Positions 9,323 through 17,224 of a stretch of 64,000 nt of DNA are shown one piece after another. The notes beneath the pieces are model-generated. The model did not search any database. It saw only the letters and a program-made list of their open reading frames with translations, and was not told where the DNA came from. The position numbers were made by a program, and so were the translations under genes. Location: contig JAPPIG010000038.1 in NCBI GenBank assembly GCA_028820635.1, positions 1 through 64,000 of the forward strand, in the 5' to 3' direction. How positions within the stretch are numbered: the first letter of the stretch is position 1; every line of letters starts with the position of its first letter. The DNA is from Candidatus Poribacteria bacterium (lineage in GTDB: Bacteria; Poribacteria; WGA-4E; WGA-3G).

Positions 9323-12130
9323 CTATGACTCAGAACGTTCAAGACAAAGCACACCGCGATGTTCTGTGCCAACGTAAAAGGTGTCTTCATCAACAACCAG
9401 AGAAGTTATAGCATCCGGAATTTCAGGCACAATTTGTTCCCAAGTCCGTGTTTTCTTTACTAATTGATAGATTCCGTCATCATTTGCGCCATAAACAGCG
9501 TCCTCTGCTGTTGCTAACGACTTAATGATTACGGTTTCCCTCGTTTTATCAGTGATTACATCCCAAACAACACCATCTATTGAATTAAAAACCCCTTTGT
9601 CGGTAGCGACATGAACTGTTGAGTCGGCAAAGACAATTTGATTGAAGTGTTCAACCGACTGCGGCAGGTCTGATGTAATGTCGTTCCAATTATCACCACC
9701 ATCAAGCGATTGAAAGAGTTGCCCATCTCGCTTACCAACGTATACCGTTTCACCTGATGTAGCAAGTTTAAAACCATGCGACATATTTTCAGGTGTGAGT
9801 TCACAAGTTTCTTGGACACCTGTATCGGACCATCTTGCGTCACCAGGTTTCCATCGGAAGAGTTTATAGTTGTACTCCATGTAGTACGTTTCTCCACTCA
9901 CCGCGAAGTTGCCGAATAAACCTTTCAACGTCAATTTGTAAGCCAGTTGATGATCGCCTTCTACTTGACCTAACAGTTTTAAAAAACATTCTGCACCAAA
10001 TTTTGGATTCTCACGTATTATCTCAGTTGATAAAGGTTCAACATCAGCATCAGGATCTGTAGAGCGGGAAAAGGAAATTTGTACCTCTTGTCCCGGTAGC
10101 CGATTAGAATCGAAGGGAAATGTTGCTTTCCCAAACACGGTCCACATGAGCCTTCCTGAATCTCGCGAAGGAGGTGTCGTTCCCTCTTCAAAAATATAAC
10201 CCTCTACAGCAACCAAGCAATTTTTGTCCGTATCTAAACGATAATAAGCCGTTTCACAATTACGTCGAATTGCTTTTGCATACAGAACACCGTTGGCTTC
10301 GGAAATCTGAACAATTCGCGGTGTATATTCCTTCTGTTTTAATTTTGCATTGAATTTTGGCACTTCACTTATAATCTTTGGCAGTTCAATGCCAACAGCA
10401 GCCCACGAACTACCTCCATCAGTTGATTTGACTACACTCCCCGAAACTGTCGCATAGAGTGCATTCGACATTTTTGAATCTGGACTTGCCTTGAAACTGA
10501 TCAAGTTTTCCACACGGCACGCAAACCTTGTATTAAATCGGTGCCAGGTTTCACCGCCATCTGTTGAACGATGAATTCCAGCGACTCCGCCAGTATAAAA
10601 CATGTTTTCGTCTAAAGATGCAGCACAGTTGACGCTAAACTGCAAAGGTGTAATACCGGAATGTTCTATAGATTTCCAAGTATTTCCACAATCAATTGAG
10701 CGAGCCACAACACCCTCTTCTCCAGCTATTAGTAAGAGTGTTTTTCCATAAGCAAGCAGCTTAACCGGAGGCAACGTTCCTTTCATTAGATCCCGAGCAT
10801 CCGAAGGTGTTATATCTGTCCAAGAATCGCCACCATCGGTTGATCGGAATACCCACCACGAATCCTTACTGATATCACACAAATTATGGTAATTTTCTAT
10901 AGGCGTACCGTCACCTTCCATAATATTTACCTTTGCTGCAATATAGATATTGTCATCGGACACCGCTAAACAATTCACTATCACAGTGTTGTCCACCGGC
11001 AACTGTAGGCGTTCCCAAGTTTCTGTTTTAGAGCGGTATATTCCCAGATAAGTTCCAGCAAACAGCATGTCTTGACTCACTCGTAATGTGCAAATTTCGC
11101 CGTCCGCTGTCAAACGGTTGTCTAAACCATCGTTCATGTTTGTCCACGATTTTCCAGCGTCATCGGATCGGAAAATACCTTCATTAAGAGTTAAGTAAAA
11201 AGCATCTTCTGTGATCAACAATTCTCTTACATGTCCCTTTGGACAAGGACCGATGGAATCCCAAGTTTTACCCCCATCTGTTGAAGCAAACAACTTATCA
11301 TAAGGAATAATATAGAGCGTTCCGTTGTGTTCAGCAATAGGAATAGTGCCCTCGGTCTCTTGACGTAAAAATTCTTCGTTAACAAGCTGCCAATTGTTTT
11401 CACCCGTGGGTAATTTGTAAATGCTCTCATAACCCATTACAGCATAAAGCGTCCCATCCGATGTCTTAGCTAATGTACCTACTGAAGCAGCAACGCCCGG
11501 TTCATTCATCTGAATCCATTCCATAATATTCTCTGTAAGATTGTCTGGCAGTTCAAAACCACCCAATGTTTCGCGAACCATCAATTCTTCCTCCTTTAAT
11601 CGCTTTCTTGCCCGATGAAGTCTACTCTTAATCGTATTCACTGGCACTTCCAAAAACTCGCTAATCTCTTCACAACGCATATCACCGAGATAGTGAAGGG
11701 TTATCACAGTCTGTTCATTCTCAGGTAATTTGTTGAGAAGGTGTTTTACAACTTCATGCCGTTTTTCATCGGCACTCTCTTCGCGCTGTTTCTCAAGATA
11801 TTGGTCATAGAAAACTCTTTCTAACTCCGCTTCAGGCATTGCCTCAAGAGATTCAACTGGTAGCTGCATTTTTCGAAAACACGCTAAACAACAATTCTTA
11901 ACAATTGCGTATAACCATGCGGCGAAACGACTCGGGTCTCTAAGTGTCCAGAGTTGGTTATAAACCTTAAGAAACGCGTCTTGCGTGATCTCTTCAGCGA
12001 GATGGAAGTCACCTAACTTCCGCCATGCAAACGCGTGTACCTGCTTCTGATATTTATCTACCAAAACAGTGAAAGCGTTTTGGTCACCACTGAGGGTCTG
12101 TTGAATAAGTGCAACATCGTTGTTTTTCAT
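9323..12130 (-). CDS. ECF-type sigma factor fused to an Asp-box propeller (paralogue)
   Basis: A 935-residue paralogue of the gene at 3.8-6.5 kb with the same architecture. Sigma region 2 includes AEEITQDAFLKVYNQLWTL and RFAAWLYAIVKN. Region 4 includes LPENEQTVITLHYLGDM, EEISEFLEVPVNTIKSRLHR and ARKRLKEEEL. A linker ending VRETLGGFELPDNL leads into about 700 residues of Asp-box repeats (STDGGKTW, SDDAGKSW, STDGGDSW, SIDCGNTW, STDGGETW, STDGGSSW, SLDGGDNW). No signal peptide or membrane helix is visible, so the whole protein should be cytoplasmic, whereas most Asp-box propellers are exported or lumenal. ATG with AGGAGG seven bases upstream supports the start. A permease and a permease remnant follow. 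No separate anti-sigma gene is adjacent; the propeller could fill that role, by inference. Confidence 0.85.
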   Translation of the reverse strand: MKNNDVALIQQTLSGDQNAFTVLVDKYQKQVHAFAWRKLGDFHLAEEITQDAFLKVYNQLWTLRDPSRFAAWLYAIVKNCCLACFRKMQLPVESLEAMPEAELERVFYDQYLEKQREESADEKRHEVVKHLLNKLPENEQTVITLHYLGDMRCEEISEFLEVPVNTIKSRLHRARKRLKEEELMVRETLGGFELPDNLTENIMEWIQMNEPGVAASVGTLAKTSDGTLYAVMGYESIYKLPTGENNWQLVNEEFLRQETEGTIPIAEHNGTLYIIPYDKLFASTDGGKTWDSIGPCPKGHVRELLITEDAFYLTLNEGIFRSDDAGKSWTNMNDGLDNRLTADGEICTLRVSQDMLFAGTYLGIYRSKTETWERLQLPVDNTVIVNCLAVSDDNIYIAAKVNIMEGDGTPIENYHNLCDISKDSWWVFRSTDGGDSWTDITPSDARDLMKGTLPPVKLLAYGKTLLLIAGEEGVVARSIDCGNTWKSIEHSGITPLQFSVNCAASLDENMFYTGGVAGIHRSTDGGETWHRFNTRFACRVENLISFKASPDSKMSNALYATVSGSVVKSTDGGSSWAAVGIELPKIISEVPKFNAKLKQKEYTPRIVQISEANGVLYAKAIRRNCETAYYRLDTDKNCLVAVEGYIFEEGTTPPSRDSGRLMWTVFGKATFPFDSNRLPGQEVQISFSRSTDPDADVEPLSTEIIRENPKFGAECFLKLLGQVEGDHQLAYKLTLKGLFGNFAVSGETYYMEYNYKLFRWKPGDARWSDTGVQETCELTPENMSHGFKLATSGETVYVGKRDGQLFQSLDGGDNWNDITSDLPQSVEHFNQIVFADSTVHVATDKGVFNSIDGVVWDVITDKTRETVIIKSLATAEDAVYGANDDGIYQLVKKTRTWEQIVPEIPDAITSLVVDEDTFYVGTEHRGVLCLERSES

Positions 12131-12175
12131 AAGTGCCTCCTAATGGATTTCCCTTATGATATAATGATACATGCA

Positions 12176-12192
12176 AGGAGGAAATGGTTGCA
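12176..12192 (-). promoter_or_regulatory. Motif shared by both sigma-fusion genes, site 2
   Basis: On the minus strand this reads TGCAACCATTTCCTCCT, ending about 45 bases before the start codon; it corresponds to the site at 6582-6597. Here it also forms half of the palindrome TTGCAT-AAA-ATGCAA (12188-12202). It may be an ECF-type promoter element or operator used for autoregulation. Confidence 0.45.
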
Positions 12193-12294
12193 TAAAATGC
12201 AAATTTTTTCAAAAAAGTGGTTAGAATATAGAATTTTCTTTGATTAGAATAAGTAAACAGATAAAGCAGGAAGTGGAATTGTTCAGGAAAATAT

Positions 12295-12933
12295 CTATAC
12301 TAATTCGCACAAAGTGTCATAGATATTTTGTGCTTTTTCAAAATCTTCTGGTGTGTTGACATTGAAAAATGAGTATCCTTCAGGATCATACGTTTTCCAA
12401 ATTTCAGGAGCGAGAGTGAGGACATTTGCACGTTCCTGTAGCGCGTGAACGCGTAAGTCAGATTCATTCAGCATCTGTTCAATAATCGGCAAGCAGCATT
12501 TAGAATACACCGCGCACAATGTTTGGAGGGTAATCTGCGTGTCCTCATTATAAGAGGACGGTTCTTTGTGAGTGTAGGGCATCACAGCATCGTATTCGCC
12601 TAAAACAGAGACAAGATAGGTAAGCAGATTAGACATTAGGAAAGGATTGTCGCAGCCAACACAAATCACTGTTTGGTGTGAAGCATACGTCAAACCAGCG
12701 TGAATACCACCTAATGCTCCCGCATTTGGGATAATATCCTTGTACGTTGTAATACCGAGATGTTTATATTCATCAGGACTGTTTGTGATTAGCAGGAGTT
12801 CATCCGTGATGGATTGCATGCGGCGGATAACATGACCGATGAATGTTCCATTACCGAGTCGTAGCAGTGCCTTATTCTGCCCCATCCGCTTGCTTTTTCC
12901 ACCTGCCAAGATAACGCCTGTCACCATTTGCAT
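12295..12933 (-). CDS. mobA: Molybdenum cofactor guanylyltransferase MobA
   Basis: A 212-residue nucleotidyltransferase that transfers GMP from GTP to molybdopterin, making the guanine dinucleotide cofactor used by DMSO-reductase-family enzymes. The N-terminal signature GVILAGGKSKRMGQNKALL binds the nucleotide. GALGGIHAGL and the CVGCDNPFL segment (about residues 82-110) match the MobA/NTP-transferase fold. Length is normal for the family. M1 or M3 may be the start; neither has a strong ribosome site. The gene stands between the sigma cassette and the sulfatase on the same strand, with no other cofactor gene nearby. A related nucleotidyltransferase is less likely because the LAGGxSxRMGxxKA motif is typical of MobA. 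Confidence 0.85.
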   Translation of the reverse strand: MQMVTGVILAGGKSKRMGQNKALLRLGNGTFIGHVIRRMQSITDELLLITNSPDEYKHLGITTYKDIIPNAGALGGIHAGLTYASHQTVICVGCDNPFLMSNLLTYLVSVLGEYDAVMPYTHKEPSSYNEDTQITLQTLCAVYSKCCLPIIEQMLNESDLRVHALQERANVLTLAPEIWKTYDPEGYSFFNVNTPEDFEKAQNIYDTLCELV

Positions 12934-12943
12934 GTTCTTACAT

Positions 12944-12978
12944 TGTAGGAGGGGTTTTCAACCCCGATTATTATTGTA
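12944..12978. repeat. Short GTAGGAGGGG hairpin repeat
   Basis: Begins with GTAGGA like the family A repeats. It folds as GGGGTT-TTC-AACCCC (12951-12965) and ends near ATTATTATTGTA. It may be a minimal variant of the family A arm and could act as a terminator for the sulfatase or as part of the mobA leader. Confidence 0.45.
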
Positions 12979-13002
12979 AGAGTAAGTCTCAAAAGCTCAA
13001 TC

Positions 13003-14388
13003 TCAATTTTGATTGACAAGTATTGGTCCATAGCGACTATTCATCTGAGAACGTAATTCTTCAACAAGTTCCTTTTCGGACTCAGCGATATTGTGTAATT
13101 CGTCCGGATCCTCATCAAGATTATACAATTCTATGAATCCATTACTACTTTCTATTAGCTTATGTGTATGTGTCCGAATACAAGTGAAGTTTCCCAGTCG
13201 ACTGACCGTTTCTGAACGATGGGTTTCAGTTTCTCCCCGCACTACAGGCCCTATTGATTGTCCGTCAATATTTTCCAAAACCGGTACTCCCACTAAATCG
13301 CAAATAGTAGGATTAATATCAATGAGTTCTACCAACTCGTATGAGACACGATCACCTTCTATTCCCGGTCCTGCAACAATAAGGGGGACGCGCAGCGATG
13401 CCTCATAAGCCAAACTTTTTGTATAAAGCCCATGATCACCGAGCATTTCCCCGTGGTCGCTTGAATAGATAATATAGGTATTTTCAAGCATACCGCGCGC
13501 TTCTAAAGCACCCAACATGTTGCCAATCTGATCGTCAATAAGTTCAGTTGCTGCACAATACTGTTGCCTCGTAATCTTAACTTCTTCGGGACTGAGATTA
13601 ACAGTGCGTTTTTTTACCCATTCTGGTTTGCGTTCCATATTATCTGCAATTGGGGCAGGCATATCTGCATTGCGATACTTGTCGCCATATTCAGTTGGTG
13701 GATCAAATGGGTCGTGCGGTCCTACGAAACTGACGAACAAGTGCCATGGAAAGTCATCAGGGATGTTTTCTATAAATTCAGTTGAACGCCTGCCGATATA
13801 TGAATCCTCAAAATCCTCAGTCGGAAGCACGGAATCGTACGAACCGTTTTTTATCCAACCACCAGAAGAACGCCGGTTCCGGTAATCTTGATGAAATTTT
13901 TCTAACAATCCCTTTTCTTGTAAATAATGTGTATAGGGTCCAATGGGTGTTGGAGAACTGCCAGCATGCATTTTTCCTTCGCATTCTTCGGGATGCGTGA
14001 ATCCCCAATTGTAAGTGCGGGGACGGTCGCCGTAGCGACCATTATATCCATCCGGTTTGGCAAGGTCAAGTTTGCCCACACATCCAACGCGATATCCATG
14101 GTCTCGGAGTTGCTGATAATATGTTGGGATAGAGGTTGGGTAAAAACTACCGTTTCCCAGTGAGCCTAAACGCGAGGGTTGTACTCCAGACGCTAAGCCT
14201 ATTCGGGATGGTGCACAGACCGGGGCATTCACAGTGCAGTATGGAAAATTTACGCCCATTTCTGCTAATCTGCGTAGGTTTGGGGTGTTGAGTGCATCAG
14301 GGGCATTCTCATGCGTTTCCAGATAGTCGTATCTATGCTGATCTGACATGATAAAAAGAATGTTCGGTTTATCGGTTTTTCGGTTCAT
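13003..14388 (-). CDS. Sulfatase (formylglycine-type, arylsulfatase family)
   Basis: A 461-residue type I sulfatase that should hydrolyse a sulfate ester. The metal-binding N-terminus reads NILFIMSDQHRYD. The activation motif CAPSR is at residues 58-62, where Cys58 would be converted to formylglycine. FVGPHDPFDPPTEYG and YSSDHGEMLGDHGLYTKSL are further conserved blocks. No signal peptide is seen, so it may be cytoplasmic or leave by an unknown route. The start is ATG with AGGAG upstream, nine bases after the TPR gene, so the two are probably cotranscribed. The substrate cannot be told from sequence; sulfated glycans of algae or sponges would suit the lineage, by inference. No formylglycine-generating enzyme is encoded in this window. 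Confidence 0.9.
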   Translation of the reverse strand: MNRKTDKPNILFIMSDQHRYDYLETHENAPDALNTPNLRRLAEMGVNFPYCTVNAPVCAPSRIGLASGVQPSRLGSLGNGSFYPTSIPTYYQQLRDHGYRVGCVGKLDLAKPDGYNGRYGDRPRTYNWGFTHPEECEGKMHAGSSPTPIGPYTHYLQEKGLLEKFHQDYRNRRSSGGWIKNGSYDSVLPTEDFEDSYIGRRSTEFIENIPDDFPWHLFVSFVGPHDPFDPPTEYGDKYRNADMPAPIADNMERKPEWVKKRTVNLSPEEVKITRQQYCAATELIDDQIGNMLGALEARGMLENTYIIYSSDHGEMLGDHGLYTKSLAYEASLRVPLIVAGPGIEGDRVSYELVELIDINPTICDLVGVPVLENIDGQSIGPVVRGETETHRSETVSRLGNFTCIRTHTHKLIESSNGFIELYNLDEDPDELHNIAESEKELVEELRSQMNSRYGPILVNQN

Positions 14389-14397
14389 ATCTCCTCT

Positions 14398-15048
14398 TTA
14401 GTTTTCACGATTTTGTGGTGTTAATTTGTCGAGTTCTTGAAGTTGCTCTTCAATAAAGGTTTTGAGTTCTTCTTGTCCTTGCTGTTCTGCTAATTCCATG
14501 GCGATCTTGAACTCAGATTTTGCTTCATTAGTCTGACCTAAATGGAGTTTTGTTACACCCCTATTAGCGTGAGCTTCTGCAAAATTAGGTTTTAAGGCAA
14601 TTGCCTTGTCATAAGCAAATAATGATTTTCCTTTTCTATTTCCTTGCCAAAGAAGATAACCAATTGAGAAGAAGCCATGAGCAGCAAGTTCATCCTCACT
14701 TACAATTTTGGTTGTTCCTTTTTCAGCTAACCTTGTATTCTGTTCCGTCAGTTTTGAAACATAAGTGTCCTCATAGTTGCTAATGATACGAATAATAAAT
14801 TCCATCAGTGGAGCCAAGAAGTGATTTTCATTCTCACCAACAGAATAGATTAATTCTTCAAGCACATCATCCAGCCACTGGTACTCCTCTTCTGTCAAAT
14901 TGATGATACCAAAATGTTCGTGCTGTTCCCAGAAATTGATTAATCCGTTTAACACCTCTACTAACCATTGATAGGCACTTTCAGGATAGGTTGTAGACAT
15001 CACTGGAAGCGATTGGTGTATGTGTACTGATTCAGAGCTCTTATACAT
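14398..15048 (-). CDS. TPR-repeat protein
   Basis: About 216 residues. The N-terminal half has no recognised family but contains two similar acidic helical segments (YQWLVEVLNGLINFWEQH and YQWLDDVLEELIYSVGEN). The C-terminal half carries about two tetratricopeptide repeats (GYLLWQGNRKGKSLFAYDKA and AHANRGVTKLHLGQTNEAK). TPRs usually bind protein partners. I chose the ATG at 15048, with AATAGGTC upstream; an in-frame TTG five codons earlier and an ATG 16 codons later are alternatives. No signal peptide. It precedes the sulfatase by nine bases and lies downstream of a perfect consensus promoter at 15285-15313. Its cellular role is unknown. Confidence 0.7.
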   Translation of the reverse strand: MYKSSESVHIHQSLPVMSTTYPESAYQWLVEVLNGLINFWEQHEHFGIINLTEEEYQWLDDVLEELIYSVGENENHFLAPLMEFIIRIISNYEDTYVSKLTEQNTRLAEKGTTKIVSEDELAAHGFFSIGYLLWQGNRKGKSLFAYDKAIALKPNFAEAHANRGVTKLHLGQTNEAKSEFKIAMELAEQQGQEELKTFIEEQLQELDKLTPQNREN

Positions 15049-15139
15049 TTGAGACCTATTCAACGTTACATCAAAGAATGCTGGATATAATTTAATGGTT
15101 CTACTGATATTGACGACAATCGGAAATAGGTTTTATAGA

Positions 15140-15226
15140 TCAATCTCTACGTCTTTCAAGTCCTGATTTCGCACTTGAATGTCTGTTGGCAAATTCTTCC
15201 AATTTTCTTCGTCCAGTGATACGCAT
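15140..15226 (-). pseudogene. Possible HigB-like toxin N-terminal remnant
   Basis: A 28-codon frame, beginning MRITGRRKLEEFANRHSSAK and followed by SGLERRRD, resembles the start of HigB-type mRNA interferases (a short Ile strand, then KLxEFxxxHxxAxxxLxxW). It ends at a stop where the family would continue for about 70 residues. The remaining 90 bases up to the TPR gene do not restore the family pattern in another frame. It sits about 50 bases downstream of the start point expected from the promoter at 15285-15313. This could also be a chance similarity or a short leader peptide. Confidence 0.35.
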
Positions 15227-15284
15227 TAGTTATCTGGAGTGGAACCTCTCTATATGTATTTGCTGCAGACCTCTATTTGAGGTT

Positions 15285-15313
15285 ATTATACCATACAAAG
15301 GCTACGTTGTCAA
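15285..15313 (-). promoter_or_regulatory. Perfect consensus sigma-70 promoter (minus strand)
   Basis: On the minus strand TTGACA (15308-15313) and TATAAT (15285-15290) are separated by exactly 17 bases. Transcription would start near 15278, giving the TPR gene a leader of about 230 nt that contains the short HigB-like frame. Such a strong promoter is notable for a small TPR gene. Confidence 0.75.
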
Positions 15314-15345
15314 AAAATAGCCATAGTGAAAAATAGAGGAAAATC

Positions 15346-15374
15346 TTGATTTTTTTGCCCTTATATGATATTTT
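15346..15374 (+). promoter_or_regulatory. Likely promoter of the NhaC-like gene
   Basis: TTGATT (15346-15351) and TATTTT (15369-15374) with a 17 bp spacer, about 45 bases before the TTG start codon. The match is moderate. The site lies divergently next to the consensus promoter on the other strand. Confidence 0.4.
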
Positions 15375-15420
15375 ATCTTAACGAAATCTAAACGCGCATT
15401 AACATTTCTTGAGGTAGTCT

Positions 15421-17172
15421 TTGAGTTACAAACAAAAAGCCCTGATATGTGTCCCAATCTTTTTAGCGATATGCTTTTTGCTGATGTGGCAATTTCCCAA
15501 TGTCGCATCTGATGATGGAAAAGTTGTGTGGTGGTATGGCGTTATTCCACCGCTAATCGCTATTACTTTAGCAGTGATAACAACGCGTTTATTTTTAAGT
15601 CTTGGTGTAGCAGTAGGGGCAGGACTCCTCTTGGCATGGTGGGACCAAGGGTTATCGTTAAACACATTCTTCTCGGAAGTGGTTTGGTTTGCACGTGCTG
15701 TAACCGTTGGCAATGACGGAATTGATCTTTTTAACCTCTGGGTAATCCTTTTTGTTCTTTTCATGATGTCTATGATCTCCGTAGTCATAGCGTCAGGAGG
15801 AATTGCTAGTGCCATTTCACTTCTATCTCATCTCGCGCGGGGACCCCGTTCTACACAATTCATCACCGCTGTGATGGGAACAGTTATCTTCATCGGCGAC
15901 TATAGCAACGCAATGCTCGTCGGTCCTACAATGCGTCCAATCACTGATCGGTACAAAGTAAGCCGTGAAAAGTTAGCGTACATTGTGGATTCCACAAGCG
16001 CACCGATTGCCGGGCTTGCTTTTGTTAGCACATGGATTGGATATGAGGTGGGTCTTTTTAACGCGGTCGCTGAAAATATTGGCTTAGATAGTGATGGCTA
16101 TTCAATGTTCTTTGATGCGCTGCCATTCCGCTTCTATTGTATTCTAACCATCATTTTTGTACTCATCAATACCCTCAGTGGACGAGATTATGGCTTGATG
16201 CGAAGGGCGCAAACGCGTGCTCGGGACACGGGAGACGTTTCAGCGTCCGATGCAAAAGTTATGGGAAATATTGCAGCGGACATCGGGACAGAAAAAGGTA
16301 AAACTCAAATCTTTTCTGCAGTTATTCCACTTACACTCCTTTTTAGTTTGATTCTTGGTGGTTTATGGATAGATGGTCATAGAAACGAATTTCTTGAAGG
16401 GTTAGCGATAGATGAAAAGGAAAAAGGTTCTCTTTTCTCTCTGTCAATGTGGCAATTTGTGTTTTCAAAACCTCTTTATTCGTTGGCTGCATGGCGTGAC
16501 GCGCTCTCAAATGCAAACAACGTCAAAATACTTGCCTCTGCTGCTATAACAGCATTTTTCGCAGCAATTGTATGTGGACGTGTATTCTCTAAAATGTCCT
16601 ATCCAGAAATCGGTAAGGCTGTCAAGGAAGGGCTTTCAGGAACATTATTGCCAATCGGAATTATCTTGTGTGCATGGGGTATAAAGGCAAGTTGCGATAA
16701 ATTATTGACAGGTCCGTTCATCGCATCAATACTAAGCGATGTTGTGTCGCCACTCTGGTTTCCTGCACTTGTTTTTGTTGTTGCTTCGCTTACCTCTTTT
16801 GCGACTGGCACCAGTTGGGGAACAATGGCGATTCTCATACCCACAGCGATTCCCGTTGCATATCTGCTTGATAATAACACTTATGGAATTACCACAATCA
16901 TCTGTCTCGGTGCGGTGCTTGATGGTGCTATCTTCGGCGATCACTGTTCGCCAATTTCAGACACAACTATTCTTAGTGCGATTGTAAGTAGTTGTGATCC
17001 GATGCATCATGTGAGAACCCAAATGCCTTATGCGCTTACTGTTGCAGCAATTGCATTAATGTGTGGTTATCTTCCAGCTGCACTTGGATTACCGTCATGG
17101 ATCGGAATAGTAATTGGAACAAGCGTCATTGCCCTACTATTTTTCGGTTTATCTCGCCTACGACCTGATTGA
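15421..17172 (+). CDS. Na+/H+ antiporter, NhaC-like
   Basis: A 583-residue polytopic membrane protein with about 12 hydrophobic segments. The conserved block MLVGPTMRPITDRYKVSREK followed by AYIVDSTSAPIAGLAF (about residues 160-200), plus TSFATGTSWGTMAIL and GAIFGDHCSPISDTTILSA near the C-terminus, are characteristic of NhaC-type sodium/proton antiporters. It should exchange sodium or another cation or metabolite for protons at the cytoplasmic membrane. The start is TTG, chosen because GAGG precedes it by six bases and no suitable ATG precedes the first helix. It is transcribed alone. A sodium exchanger suits a marine host. Related NhaC-family proteins also move malate/lactate or amino acids, so the exact substrate is open. 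Confidence 0.85.
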   Translation: MSYKQKALICVPIFLAICFLLMWQFPNVASDDGKVVWWYGVIPPLIAITLAVITTRLFLSLGVAVGAGLLLAWWDQGLSLNTFFSEVVWFARAVTVGNDGIDLFNLWVILFVLFMMSMISVVIASGGIASAISLLSHLARGPRSTQFITAVMGTVIFIGDYSNAMLVGPTMRPITDRYKVSREKLAYIVDSTSAPIAGLAFVSTWIGYEVGLFNAVAENIGLDSDGYSMFFDALPFRFYCILTIIFVLINTLSGRDYGLMRRAQTRARDTGDVSASDAKVMGNIAADIGTEKGKTQIFSAVIPLTLLFSLILGGLWIDGHRNEFLEGLAIDEKEKGSLFSLSMWQFVFSKPLYSLAAWRDALSNANNVKILASAAITAFFAAIVCGRVFSKMSYPEIGKAVKEGLSGTLLPIGIILCAWGIKASCDKLLTGPFIASILSDVVSPLWFPALVFVVASLTSFATGTSWGTMAILIPTAIPVAYLLDNNTYGITTIICLGAVLDGAIFGDHCSPISDTTILSAIVSSCDPMHHVRTQMPYALTVAAIALMCGYLPAALGLPSWIGIVIGTSVIALLFFGLSRLRPD

Positions 17173-17224
17173 TTTTAGTACAACTGTTAGAAGATTTTAG
17201 AATACATCTTTATTACAAATTCTA

